Of a stretch of 64,000 nucleotides of DNA, positions 1-9,954 are shown piece after piece. A model generated the notes under the pieces. The model saw only the letters and a list, made by a program, of their open reading frames with translations. It was not told where the DNA came from and searched no databases. Within the stretch, counting starts at the first letter, position 1. Each line of letters starts with the position of its first letter. The translations under genes were made by a program, and so were the position numbers. Origin of the DNA: Cavia porcellus (taxonomy: Eukaryota; Chordata; Mammalia; Rodentia; Caviidae); the NCBI RefSeq assembly GCF_034190915.1, contig NW_026947507.1, positions 20,437,501-20,501,500 of the forward strand, given 5' to 3'.

Positions 1-1855
1 CTATTATCATAAAACTTATTGCAGGCATTAAACACCTAAACACTCAAGTAACATGTGGTCAAGTTATTGGCCCTGATTTTCACATTATTCCTCTGCATTT
101 ATGTCCTTGCCATAACCTCATCATGCTCAGACAACGTATTCCTGCTTATTGCTCTGGGATTGCCACGTAACAAGATTTGCTCAATTATATGTCAGCAGAA
201 GTCACCATGTTTTACTCCAATCCCTGGTTGTAGAGCTGTTTCCATTCATACCTTCATGCTTTGACATCAATATAGAAAGAACTCTCCATATCTACCCACA
301 GGTCCAAAAAAGTGAATGAAAGTCCTAAACTGAGTAAAATATCACATTTTGCCTCATTGACAACAGCTAGAAAAGCTGGCTAAAAATTTAAACTCCAGAT
401 CTCAGAGAAAAAGGCTGTCTGCAGAGCCAAGATAAATACTGTGTATGTATGCATGCTTTTTCCTTAGAAGAATTTGCACATATAAAAATAAAAGTATTGG
501 TCTAAATTTTAAGAGGTCATGAGATTTTTGGCAATCTATCATATTTGAGAGAAAAAAATTGGAGTTCAGATGCTGCCAAGGAACAATTGCTTGAAACTAG
601 TGTCCTTTCAGTGAGAATCACCTGGGTCTGTACACTAAGAATAATTAAGAAATGGACAGAGACTACTCCTCACAAAGACTTCATCTTCAAATAAAATCAC
701 TCAGTGATTGTACTAAGGTGATGTGTCCTGCCTTAGTATCTTCCAAAAGCAAAAAATATGTTACTCTGGAGGAAGATAATGTTAAATGATTAGCAATGAA
801 TAAAATAATAACCAGATAGGCATTAACCAGAAATTATGGTTCTACTTCTACTTTAAGGAGATACAAATATTGCTCCCAACTTACAGTAACTAAAAAAAGG
901 GGATAATCTTAAACTCATAGTTCTTCTTGATCTCATTAAAGAGTTGAGGTAGCAAATCAATCAAAGAATTGCATATAATGATGAGATCCTTTGTACAGAC
1001 AGTACCAGGTTACTTTTTCATGTTGACAAAGCATGGCAAAAAGAATTGACTGCCATAAACTCTAGTAGAAAAAAACAGATGAAAGTACATTAATTCTTTA
1101 AGGCCATATGTGAAGAAGAGCATTAGTTTAGAAAACCTGAAAGTCTCAGATGCAAACTGAGTTTGCATTCATTTGAAAGATCTTTAAAGACTTCAACTGA
1201 GTGCTTAGAAAAATGAGGGACGGGATCAGAGAAAATCCCTCAATGGCTGACATAAAAGAAAAAAAAAAAAACATTGGTTACCTAAGTCTGATAAACATGA
1301 AACAATGTGTACTTCCTTGAACTTTTATTTCATCTGAAGAGAAATACTTAAGCTGCAGGGAAACAGCTCGTACTGTCCAAGAAAATGGAAAAGAAGTAAA
1401 AGCATCCTTCATTTTCCTCTGGGGAGGGAAAGAAGATCTTAGGAATCAATCATAGATGTCTTCTCCTTAGGAAAAGAAAAGCAAAAGCTTTCATCCCCTG
1501 AGATTTAGGCAGAAAAACATTTTAAAACCCAATCTTGTGACAAAACAAAGCATAGTTCTGCTGCTGATTGAAGAAGCACAAAAATGTCTCTTCAAACTGA
1601 ACCTTGCCATGTATCACAAGCTAATTATGATCGCCACAGAAGGGCACTTAGGTGTGGAAAGGACACACAAGTCTTCCCTAAGATCCACACTCCTTCAACA
1701 TAAGTGATGGAAATTGGGGTGTAAGATTGGGATATTAAATGATAATTATGTTTATTCACTGCTAATAATTATTTTTTGACATAGATTGTATTAAAACACT
1801 GAACTTTGCTTAATTCTTGAACAATATTTTACTAGGAATATAGTTTTTTTTTTTT
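1..1855. other. AT-rich non-coding stretch, nothing recognised
   Basis: No SINE, LTR or LINE segment was recognised. Reading frames are short and broken. The longest (55-264, plus) has a hydrophobic start but no homology that I recognise and no coding context. An A-run lies at about 1259-1271. Probably old intronic or intergenic DNA. Confidence 0.5.
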
Positions 1856-1861
1856 TTTCTC

Positions 1862-2085
1862 AGCAATCCAAACACATATTTCAGGCTCAAAGCAGGGGTG
1901 TATTCCTCTAATTCACACTCTTGGAGGCTGAGGCATAAGGATCACAAGCTCAAACTGGGGAATTTAGCCACTTAGTGAGATTATTTTCAAAATTCAATAA
2001 ATAAAATACTTTCTTAAAAGGCTGGTGATGTGACTCAAAGTGAAGTTTCTTGGTTCAATCTCCAGTACTGTAAGAAACAAAAATA
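1862..2085 (+). repeat. Old B1-ID composite SINE
   Basis: A diverged B1 body (GGAGGCTGAGGCATAAGGATCAC near 1924-1946, then TTAGTGAGAT) is followed after an A-rich linker by a diverged ID body (GGCTGGTGATGTGACTCAAAGTG near 2020-2042, GGTTCAATCTCCAGTACT near 2053-2070). This order, 7SL-derived head then tRNA-derived tail, is the dimeric rodent SINE layout. A T-run at 1846-1858 precedes it. Confidence 0.6.
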
Positions 2086-2389
2086 CTGCTCTATTGATTC
2101 TGTTGCCATTTGTAACCATCCCCATTTGCTGAAAATTTACATAAAACTTCCAATCAAAATCTCTAACTTGTTCTGACCCAAAAATAAAGAGAGAAAATGA
2201 CTTGCATTAGGATAATTCAGTGTTATTGGGCACCATAAATTAAATATTGTTTAGACTATAAGATGGAGTTCTAAATTATCTGCCATCTAATGTAATTTTG
2301 TTTTTTAAAAAAAAATCTATTTTGAGCAGTTTCTAAGAGCACTATTTCTAAGAAACAGAAATGCAGTCTATCAGAATTCAAAAAGATTT

Positions 2390-2535
2390 TAAATTTACTT
2401 TTAACTTTTTCTTCTTTTTTTATTTTAAAGGGAGTAAAACAAAATAGAAGAAAGGAAACAAAACAGTGATAGGACAGTAGGAAATCCACAATTGTTACTA
2501 TATTGCACATTATTCTCTAAATAGTTGCCCAAACA
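2390..2535 (-). repeat. LINE-1 3'-UTR-like unit, minus strand
   Basis: The block reading GTAGGAAATCCACAATTG then AGTTGCCCAAACAAC recurs, diverged, at 3740-3835 and 3915-3975. It belongs to the LINE-1 sequence filling 2.4-6.0 kb. It is AT-rich and non-coding; a minus-strand frame through it has no recognisable product. Confidence 0.45.
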
Positions 2536-2539
2536 ACCG

Positions 2540-3070
2540 CCCCCAGACTTGCAAAATCAACCAAGCAACATGAATGTCAGGCTACTTCCCTGCTTCAGTT
2601 ACTGTTATCTCCACCTGCGATGTCTGGTTGCTTACAGGAGAGGGAGGCAGAGGTGGCTTCCTTGCTGGTTCTCCCTGGCCAACAGAGCCTCCACCAGCAC
2701 CCAGGAAGGCTGATAGCTTCCTTGATGCTCTTCCCGGGCTGGTGGGGCTTCAGCCGGCACACAGGGAGGCTGCAGGCTCCCTTGCAGCTTCTCCCTGGAT
2801 GGCAGAGCCTCCTGGCATGTGGGGTTTGGCTGCTGCATTGCGTCTTAGCTGTTTCTCCCTGCCCAGCAGGGCCACTGTCTTTGGTTTCCTTATTTTTGCT
2901 GAATTCCTGGATTCTCTCTCCCCATGGGCTTTAAATCTCAGTTCAGATCCTTCATTCATGCATAGGATTCACCTCTCTCCTCCTTTTCCTCATGTTGCTA
3001 TATTCTAAGAGCTGAACAACAAAACTTGGAGTTCTTTCTCTGTTGCTCACCACTCTGCCATTTTCCCAAA
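2540..3070 (-). repeat. Probable LINE-1 5' region with a 60-bp repeat
   Basis: A GC-rich block bounded on the right by TTGCTCACCACTCTGCCATTTTCCC (about 3041-3065). On the minus strand this reads as the NNATGGCAGAGTGG-type start seen in LINE-1 5' ends. It contains the three-copy 60-bp repeat listed separately. Overlapping frames in all directions arise because 60 bp is a multiple of three; none resembles a known protein. Confidence 0.4.
2658..2837 (-). repeat. 60-bp minisatellite, three copies
   Basis: Copies begin at 2658 (TTCCTTGCTGGTTCTCCCTG), 2718 (TTCCTTGATGCTCTTCCCGG) and 2778 (TCCCTTGCAGCTTCTCCCTG), so the period is exactly 60 bp. On the minus strand the repeat reads as 20-residue units beginning EALPSREK, EAPPAREE and EALLAREN, with no recognised protein family. 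It probably belongs to a LINE-1 5' UTR. Confidence 0.75.
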
Positions 3071-3189
3071 AGTCAAAATTGATTTTTCTTAATAGGAATT
3101 TGTTGCCACTTCACCTCTTCAGAATACGACCCTAGTTTTCAAATAAGTCTCAGAAATGATCATTAGCGATTTTTTAAAAGATATTTTAT

Positions 3190-3690
3190 TATTGACACAA
3201 TGACAGCTTCTGGGAATGCATCGGTCACATTGTTCTGTACTCATTATGAAAAAGAATATCTAGACACAGACTCACCTTTCCCAGGGTGCATTGGGCAGCT
3301 GGGCTCTCCCTCGGGAGTGCCTGCCCATCCACAGGTGTCTCTAGGAGGTACAGGCAGATGTGCCACCAGAGAACACTGGATAGTCTTCCACCCGTGCTGG
3401 AGCATCTCACCACACTTAAGGCATATAGTGCATAATCAGGATGCAGGTCCTGCCTTTCCCCAGGGAGTGTGGCACCTGGTGCCCTGTGGTGGTGACCCTG
3501 TCCAGCCATGGCACTCATCCCAGGTGCTGCCACACTCACTTGCTAGCTTGTGCCAACCTGCTCAAGGCACTATCATCTTGCTGTCCCTCAGTAGCACAGC
3601 ACTCCTGGGCCCTGCCTGGTGGCAGTGGATGTGGGGCCAAGGCCAGGAGCAGGATACCATGAGTGCAGCCCTTTCCCCCTCCTCCCACTT
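3190..3690 (-). repeat. GC-rich block, probably LINE-1 5' UTR derived
   Basis: This moderately GC-rich, non-coding block is joined at about 3695 to the AT-rich tandem units. The junction sequence (ACAGAATAAAGCCAA) reappears inverted at about 9636-9650 beside another GC-rich tandem pair, so GC block plus AT unit is a recurring pair. Assignment to LINE-1 is an inference from context. Confidence 0.35.
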
Positions 3691-3699
3691 CCAACCAAA

Positions 3700-4075
3700 C
3701 AAAATAAAACAGAATAAAGCCAATAAAAATACAACAATGAGAGTGATACAAGACTTCAAAACAAGATAATAGGCAATCAACAATGGTTACCATAATATAC
3801 CTCGTTATCTTCAATATAGCTGCCCATATCACCAGACCTAATAAAATTAAACAAAACAAAACAGAATACAAAAAAAAAAAAAACAATGAAAATGATACAG
3901 TACTTCAAAGGAACAAAATAATAGGAAATTAACAATGGCTACCACAATGCCTTCAAAACAGTTGTCTAGACCATCAGAAAAAATAAAATTTTAAAAAACA
4001 GAATAAAATAAAATATAAAAAAGAATCATAAAATTAACCCAATAATACATAAAATTAACCCATTAATACATGAAT
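3700..4075 (-). repeat. Tandem AT-rich units of ~140 bp
   Basis: Two diverged units lie head to tail. The first (about 3700-3838) contains AATAGGCAATCAACAATGG and CATATCACCAGACC. The second (about 3839-3980) contains AATAGGAAATTAACAATGG and TCTAGACCATCAG. A partial third unit follows, with the direct repeat ACATAAAATTAACCCA. They resemble the LINE-1-like unit at 2390-2535. Confidence 0.55.
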
Positions 4076-4399
4076 TAAGTTTCTTCTTCACTTCAGTTGT
4101 TATCTTTTCAGAAATTTCAGGTGTGTGACTTATAATTTATAGTATGTTGGTGTCTCCTGAACTTGTTCTGTGTGGGCTGCAGGTCTGAGATTGTATTTTG
4201 TGTCTTCATTTTGCTGTTTTCCTGTGTTCCTCTAAATCAGCCCATTGCTGCATCCTGGGTGCTTCCAGCATTGGCTGCCAGTCCCTCAATGTAGTAGACT
4301 GGATTAGGCACCTGGCTTCCTCTAGTCTTTAGTTCCTGGAGTGTAGAGAGTCACGGGGCAGTGGTTCACCAATGCTTCACCAATGGTATCAGGGTCGCA

Positions 4400-4565
4400 G
4401 GGTATGGCTTCTTCTTTGGGTCCCCACTGTGCTTGCTGGATCTCTCTAGGCCTCTCCAGGCTGCTGGCTCATGGCTTCAGTGTGACTTCTTCTCTAAGCT
4501 GGCACTTGGTTTCTGGATTTCTTTGGGCCTCTGCTGTACAACCCCAAGGTATGGCTTTTTCCTAT
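4400..4565 (-). repeat. 78-bp imperfect tandem duplication
   Basis: Two diverged copies start at about 4408 (CTTCTTCTTTGGGTCCCCAC) and 4486 (CTTCTTCTCTAAGCTGGCAC). Each runs to a GGGCCTCT/AGGCCTCT core. The block sits within the LINE-1-derived segment and is probably part of a 5' UTR array. Flanking 4076-4399 has no recognised feature. Confidence 0.5.
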
Positions 4566-4604
4566 GAACTCAATTTGTTCACCTGTTTGGTTCAACTCTG
4601 ATAT

Positions 4605-4800
4605 TTATCTTTGTTCATTTTCTGTCTAGTTATCTCTTTCTCTGTGATAATGGGGCCTCCTGTTATAACCATATTATTATTGCTCATTTGATTTTTCATG
4701 TCTACTAATAACTGTGATATATAGTTAGATGATTCTTTATTAGGTGCATATATATTTATGACTATTATGGCATTTGTGCTTTTTCCAGTTTTCTCACTGA
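4605..4800 (-). pseudogene. LINE-1 ORF2 endonuclease-region fragment
   Basis: The minus strand is homologous to the early endonuclease part of LINE-1 ORF2: the plus strand carries TTAGGTGCATATATATTTATG (about 4740-4760), antisense to the conserved NIYAPN-type coding block, after a region antisense to the GDFN block. It is heavily diverged with stops and directly abuts the ORF1 start fragment, so ORF1 C-terminus and the ORF1-ORF2 junction are missing. It cannot encode an active enzyme. Confidence 0.5.
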
Positions 4801-4819
4801 CCCCATCAATCCTGTGTTA

Positions 4820-5272
4820 TTCTTCTTTGCTTCATCTTATAGTAACTGGATTGATTTCTCATACTCTCTTGCTAATTTTTTTTTCTGTCTTCAAGATCTA
4901 TCTCTATTGATTTCTATCCTTTCATTTGCAGAATCTGTTGCATATACTTTCAGTGGAGCTTTTAATATCCTGGATCTCTGTTTGGATCTATTTCACAGAT
5001 TCCATTTCTCTCCTACATTGGGCATTTTTTTTTGTTTCCATCTTTTTCTAAGCTCATCTATTATTTGTATCTTCTCTATTATCTTTGAGCATCATTTGTA
5101 TTTGTGCCTTACAGATCATTTTCTCTGTAGCCTTTTCCACTTGTTTTTTCAATTCTGTTATCACTTCACAAAATTCCAGTGTTTGACTTCCAACTTCATC
5201 CATCTTGTTGGGTTCTAAGGTGCGCTGGGGGTTTGGGGGTTTGGGGCCTCTCTGTGTCTTGGCATTCTTCAC
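4820..5272 (-). pseudogene. LINE-1 ORF1 N-terminal fragment
   Basis: From the ATG at 5272 the minus strand reads MKNAKTQRGPKPPNPQRTLE, then a lysine/glutamate-rich helical stretch (ITELKKQVEKATEKM) typical of the LINE-1 ORF1 coiled coil. ORF1p is the RNA-binding, trimeric chaperone of LINE-1 retrotransposition. The frame stops at 5054 after 72 residues, and related sequence continues brokenly to about 4820; RRM and C-terminal domains are absent. The start lies downstream of a monomer array on the same strand, as in rodent LINE-1 elements. Confidence 0.6.
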
Positions 5273-5705
5273 CTTGTTTTTTTTTTCTTTTATCTTCTAT
5301 GTTGATGTCTCCTAGCCTCCCATGATATACAGCTGTACCACTAGTATTGAGGTCTTTGTCAAGAAAGAAAGGAGATGTCTGAGCCACAGAATGTCTTGCA
5401 GATATAGTTGGTTCTTTATAGCTATCCCAAGAACCTATTTTCTCCTGGTGTTTACAGCTCTGTGATAATGTCCATGTTATGTCCCAGAAATATGCTGGAT
5501 ATAGAGCCAATCATTGCCTCTGGATGTGGTGGCTGGGACTGGTTTTCTATGGGTGGAGTTCTCTATAGAGTCTAGCTCTTATGTCATCTGAGCTGCTTAA
5601 GATGCTTCCCTGTATTGGCCTAATTACTTTGGCCCCCAAAGATGTGTCTGTGTCTGTGCACCAGGCTGCTGTCCTGGCTCTTGGGGTTCCAGTCAGTCTC
5701 ATACT
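5273..5705 (-). repeat. LINE-1 5' UTR, non-monomeric tether
   Basis: This segment lies between the ORF1 start and the monomer array. In rodent LINE-1s a unique tether occupies this position. It has no open frame of its own that matches a family; the minus-strand frame at 5196-5510 runs out of phase into the ORF1 region. A G-run lies at about 5727-5736, just past it. Confidence 0.45.
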
Positions 5706-6045
5706 CTTTCAGCCAGCCCTGCCATGGGGGGGGGGGTAAATGAAGGAGGCCCAGATCACATATTCAGTCTTCCAGTTGGCCTCACCATCACAGATGTAAC
5801 AGAGGGGCACAGAGCACAAACTCACTTTCTCCCAGCCAGCTAGCCCTCTGGGATGCAGTGAAGGAGGTATAGATTGTGACCTCAATGTCTTCCAGCCAGC
5901 TCACCCTCTGGAATGTAATGGTGGAGGACAGAGTGTGAACTCTGTCTTTCAGCTGGCCCAGCTATCAGGGATATAATGGAGGGTACAGAGGGTGAACTTA
6001 CTTTCTTCCAGCTAACCTGCCTTCCAGGATGCAATAATAAGTTAA
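5706..6045 (-). repeat. LINE-1 promoter-type monomer array, ~60 bp, about 5.5 copies
   Basis: Five and a half imperfect units of about 58-62 bp follow one another. Each begins with a CAGCCAGC/CAGCTGGC/CAGCTAAC core, then a CTCTGGGATGCAGTGAAGGAG-like core, then GTGAACTC...CTTTC. Examples start near 5711, 5772, 5836, 5895, 5950 and 6010. The array is upstream of the ORF1 start on the same strand, as LINE-1 promoter monomers are in mouse and rat, but those monomers are much longer (about 200 bp or more). Confidence 0.65.
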
Positions 6046-6604
6046 CTTTTATAAAAGTTGTCTAACAGCAGAAAAAGTCTAATAAGATTTTAAAAATATA
6101 TTTAATCCTTATCTAAAATTCACCTTCACCCTTGCTGTTTCATAAACTCTAGAGTAAATAAATTCAAACTGTCTTCTGAAAAGCATTTTACAAGATGCTA
6201 TTTGGCAGTACATATATAAAACAAGATGCATATAAACCTAATATTAGAGAAAATAATTTTAATTATAGAAATAAATGTATTGCTACATACTATATTTACA
6301 GGAAGTTTTGCTAATAAATAAAATTAAGACATCATTCACATTAACAGATAAAACATGCTATTTTTCAGGTTACTTTCACTCTGCTTCTTGGATCTTCATT
6401 ATATGTATTGAGGCCTTAACAAATACTTTGGATCATAAAGATGATGGTTATATATGAAGAATCAGAAGAATAATAAACTCAAATGAATATGAATATGAGA
6501 TCACTGAAAATTTGGACTTCCTATCTATCTAAATACATACATATATATATATATAAATACTTTATTTTACAGAATTTCATTTTCCCATTGTATTTTTTAT
6601 TATT
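6046..6604. other. AT-rich stretch, nothing recognised
   Basis: Flank of the LINE-1 5' end. It contains a short (TA)n at 6540-6555. Plus-strand frames at 6275-6457 and 6483-6686 are short and AT-driven, without recognised homology. Confidence 0.45.
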
Positions 6605-6621
6605 TTTTTTTATTTCTTTTT

Positions 6622-6692
6622 TTGGTACCAGGGATCAAACTCACAACCTCAAGTTTGCCAGGCAGGTGCTTGTGCCACTGAGCTAAATTTCC
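6622..6692 (-). repeat. ID-type SINE (tRNA-Ala derived)
   Basis: The plus strand shows the reversed body GGTACCAGGGATCAAACTCA (B-box side) to TGCCACTGAGCTAAATTTCC (A-box side). On the minus strand this reads as GGAAATTTAGCTCAGTGGCA..., with the tail toward lower coordinates. The oligo(A) is degraded to T-rich sequence at 6596-6621. Confidence 0.8.
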
Positions 6693-6980
6693 TTTTCCTC
6701 TTTTTTTTTTTTAACATGAAAGAAAAATGAACTTCTTTTGTTTAATCCACTATTATTTTGCATTTCTCTATTACATGCAGCTAAATTCAAATCATACTTG
6801 AGAAAGTGGAATTGGTTAGTCAATAATATCAATTAGTCAGAGCCTTTTAGTAGTCTTCAAATATAATTATCTATGTTTTCTTCACCCAAATAATAATATA
6901 TTTAAAAACTCAGTCCTTATTTATAGTAATTGCTATAGGCAGTGTTGCTGTTATTTTGGCTAACCCATTACAATTTCTGT

Positions 6981-7127
6981 CTTTTTTTTTTTATTTAAGA
7001 GGAAAAAGAGAAAAACACAAAACAAAACAAAGCAGTGTAAGGTTACACATAATACAGAACTACAAAAAAAACATAACAGTAAGAAATCACCTTTTAATAG
7101 ATTACATATTATCATCTTGGAAATAAG
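6981..7127 (-). repeat. Short 5'-truncated LINE-1 3' end
   Basis: Starting with a T-run (poly(A) on the minus strand), the sequence matches almost base for base the reverse complement of the 3' terminus of the LINE-1 at 51985-52156, including AAGAGGAAAAAGAGAAAAAC and CAAAGCAGTGTAAGGTTACA. Only a few substitutions and an A-run length difference separate them over roughly 145 bp. Homology stops at about 7126 (CTTGGAAATA). Confidence 0.85.
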
Positions 7128-7621
7128 TACTACCTCATTAATATCACATGCTGTTTAGTAAAAAGTTAATGTGTGTATGTTAGCTGCAACATTTAATTTC
7201 TTTCTGCAATAGCATGTATAATGGTGATAATGGTAAATAGTAAAGATACAAACAGGAAATCAAGCCCTGCTTCAAGAAGTTCACAGCGTAGAAACCAGAC
7301 ACAAAACTGGTCCAATCAACACTAACTGTGGTCCAATCAACAACCACTCCCAACTGTCTTTCCTTAGCAACAGATCCCCCAAATAATTTTGGTGCAGGTG
7401 AAATCAAGCTGATCTCAGAGAACACAAGCTCTTTCTCATTCCCCAGTGAATGACTGGTCTAACCAAGTATTAGAATTTTACCTTCCTTGGACAATTAATG
7501 GATTGTGTGGACATTTACTTTTTCAGATGAGATATAAAAAAATCTGTCTCTTTTCCAGCCTTTTTTTTTGATTTGAACATTGACATGATGCTATTGTTGT
7601 TATAGCAGCTATCTAGTATTG

Positions 7622-7645
7622 ATCAAGGATAGGCCAAGAAAACTT
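7622..7645 (+). repeat. Outer arm of a split inverted repeat
   Basis: ATCAAGGATAGGCCAA (7622-7637), followed by GAAAACTTT, is the reverse complement of 8827-8842 (perfect over 16 bp) and, with one mismatch, of the adjoining AAAGTTTTTTT at 8818-8828. It pairs with the right arm at 8794-8846. Confidence 0.75.
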
Positions 7646-8270
7646 TAGAAATGTTGTGAGTCTGCCATTATTAGTGCATTATATGCATTAATTTAGTTAC
7701 ATAAAATTGTGTACATTTTAGCCACTGATTTTCTGTTACTGGCAATTTATTTCTAATATAAATGCATAAATACATGCATGAAAATATGAGATTCTTGAAA
7801 TGCTAAAGAATGAACAGAGGCTCAAAAGAACAGAAAGAAAAAAGTCTAACTCTGTTTAAAGTGGTCAAGAAGGCTAACTAAAAAAGGTAAGATTTGAAGT
7901 TTTAGACAAAAATGAATTTCTATGCCTAAAGCATAAATAGACATAACAACACATTCAAACAGATATGCACAAATAAAATGATGGAAAATCACATATATCT
8001 CAAGAATCATGGATTTATTTTATACATGAGAGACAGAACCATTTTAAATTTGGTAATGGTGGCATTAGATTTTGTGGCTTACAAATATTATACTAACACT
8101 ATTATTTACAGGACACTAGGATTTCATACAAACCACCAAAAAGATTTCTGGTCTGTAGACTTAAAACATAAATGGTCTGAAACCATACATAATTCAACTG
8201 TCTTGCTACCATGAGGAGACTTCTAGGGTTGCCAGAGCTTACTGCCTGGAGATGAAAAAAGCTAGTACAA

Positions 8271-8296
8271 TTAAAGGAACTGAGTAACAATGATAT
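8271..8296 (+). repeat. Inner arm of a split inverted repeat, 26 bp perfect
   Basis: The 26 bases starting TTAAAGGAACTGAG and ending CAATGATAT are a perfect reverse complement of 8794-8819. Together with the arm at 7622-7645, the two left-side blocks correspond to one continuous block on the right, 8794-8846. Confidence 0.85.
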
Positions 8297-8793
8297 ATAG
8301 GATATTCATCACCAAAAAACAAAATAATGTGTACATTTCTGCAGGCCCCAAACTCTTCTTGAATACTGGATAAAAATGAGAAAGAGATAGTGCTGTGGTT
8401 TCTGTGTTATACTGGAATAGCTCTGTTGTTTTCTGGTAGACATAGATCTTTTGTTTTACTAAACTGAGAACATTTAGTGAGGCAGTGACAAGTAAGTTTA
8501 CATGTTCAGACTTTCTGGTAGAGAGTCTTTCAAAATTTCTAGCAGCATGGGTGCACTTGCGACACTCCTATGGCAGCACTTTTGTGTTTAGTAGAAATTC
8601 CTTCTAAACAGCAATGTGGTTGATGCTGAGACATTTTTTAGGGCTGTTTTGTGTTTTTTTATAATCTTATAAATGTCAATAATTGTTTTGGCTTGTAGGC
8701 AACATAAAGTACAGAACACATTACCAATTCATGTAACTAAAATGCTAGGCAGAGAGTTTAAGATTGTATCATTCACAGTTTGAGTCTCCATTG

Positions 8794-8850
8794 ATATCAT
8801 TGTTACTCAGTTCCTTTAAAGTTTTTTTGGCCTATCCTTGATAGGCCAAA
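8794..8850 (-). repeat. Right arm of the split inverted repeat, with its own hairpin
   Basis: This contains the perfect 26-bp complement (8794-8819) of 8271-8296, the 16-bp complement (8827-8842) of 7622-7637, and a local hairpin: TTTGGCCTATC, loop CTT, GATAGGCCAAA (8826-8850, 11-bp perfect arms). Confidence 0.85.
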
Positions 8851-9383
8851 TATAATTCTTTCAAGAATAGGAATGCACATTTTACCAGCTCAAAGGATAG
8901 GGCTGGAGAGTAACACTGACAAAATAGTGATCATGAAGAAAACAAAAAGCAATAACAGAATAAAAATTAACAAGTAAGAAATTTTTAAAAAAACTTTTAA
9001 ATTTTATAAAATGGAGAAAAGTCAGACTGGAATCATTTGCCACCAGTGCCCAAAACTTTAAGAGACCAGTGATATAATAACTACATTAAACAGAAAAATC
9101 ATCATGATCTCACTATCCTGTAATGTGCATATGTGAAGAAAAACAGAAAAATAGTCTCATAAATACCAAGATTAAGAAGACAATTTACAAATTTAAAAAT
9201 TAAAGAAAAATTACAGTCTTTTAAAAAACTAATCACAATTAAGAGCTCAAATGCAGAAATTAATATAATTTTTAAAAATGTATTAAGCAAAGAAATCTGA
9301 ATATGGTTTTGAAAATAAACATGACAAACTAATTTTTAGAAGACAGGCAACATAAAATGGTAGTTATAAAACCTAAAAATTTG

Positions 9384-9610
9384 CCCTGGTAAGTGACTGT
9401 GGTGTGGCAGACTCTGGCCCTTCCAGGTGGAGAACCACCAGCAGCGTGTTGGAATTTAGGATGCTGGGAATCTAAGCGAGCACCTCCCCTCCCTGGTAAA
9501 TGGCTACAGTGTGGCAGATTATGGCCCTTCCAGGGGGAGAACCACCGGCAGCTCCTGAGATCCCCACCATGACAGAACTTAGGACGCTTGGAATATCCGG
9601 TAACCTGCTG
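9384..9610 (+). repeat. ~107-bp tandem duplication, GC-rich
   Basis: Two diverged copies begin at 9384 (CCCTGGTAAGTGACTGTGGT) and 9491 (CCCTGGTAAATGGCTACAGT). Both continue through GTGTGGCAGA, TGGCCCTTCCAGG and GGAGAACCACC. They are followed at 9636 by GGCTTTATTCTGT, the inverted form of a junction at about 3710, so this is probably another LINE-1-related 5' UTR piece. The 97-residue minus-strand frame here is a by-product of the repeat. Confidence 0.7.
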
Positions 9611-9719
9611 TGAAGTTTTCACTATACAATCTTAGTTGGCTTTATTCTGTCTTGTTCTGTTGTATTTTACTACTTTCAAAATAAAATTTAAAAAAATACA
9701 AAAAAAACCCCCTAAAAAT

Positions 9720-9954
9720 TTTAGTGTTTTTTCCCCAGAAGCCTTAATTTAGGAAGAGACCAAAGGTATAATAATTTTCTCATTTTGTAGATATACTCAA
9801 TAGATATAACTTGCCTCTTGATATTTAGGGGAAAATGGATTCAAAAATATTACTGAGAAATTGACTCAAAGTCATTTTTGTAATTTAAAAGACAAGTGAC
9901 AACAAATTTTGAAACAAAACTTTAAATTCCAAGTTTTATGTTAAAATACAGTGC
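9720..9954. other. AT-rich stretch, nothing recognised
   Basis: A/T-rich sequence between the tandem pair with its AT-rich tail (9620-9720) and the MaLR LTR. No coding or repeat signature recognised. Confidence 0.4.

Larger units (their letters stand above)
7128..9383. other. Unique AT-rich DNA with inverted repeats
   Basis: No transposon family or gene was identified. The region holds the paired inverted repeats listed separately (7622-7645, 8271-8296, 8794-8846). Reading frames are short, and 8390-8760 is non-coding on both strands as far as I can see. Confidence 0.4.

Noticed and set aside
2574..3008. 144-codon plus-strand frame as a gene
   Set aside because: It is generated by a 60-bp (20-codon) repeat and has competing frames on both strands; no homology.
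3200..3769. 189-codon plus-strand frame as a gene
   Set aside because: It crosses from a GC-rich repeat block into AT-rich repeat units and ends there. Low-complexity tail and no family resemblance.
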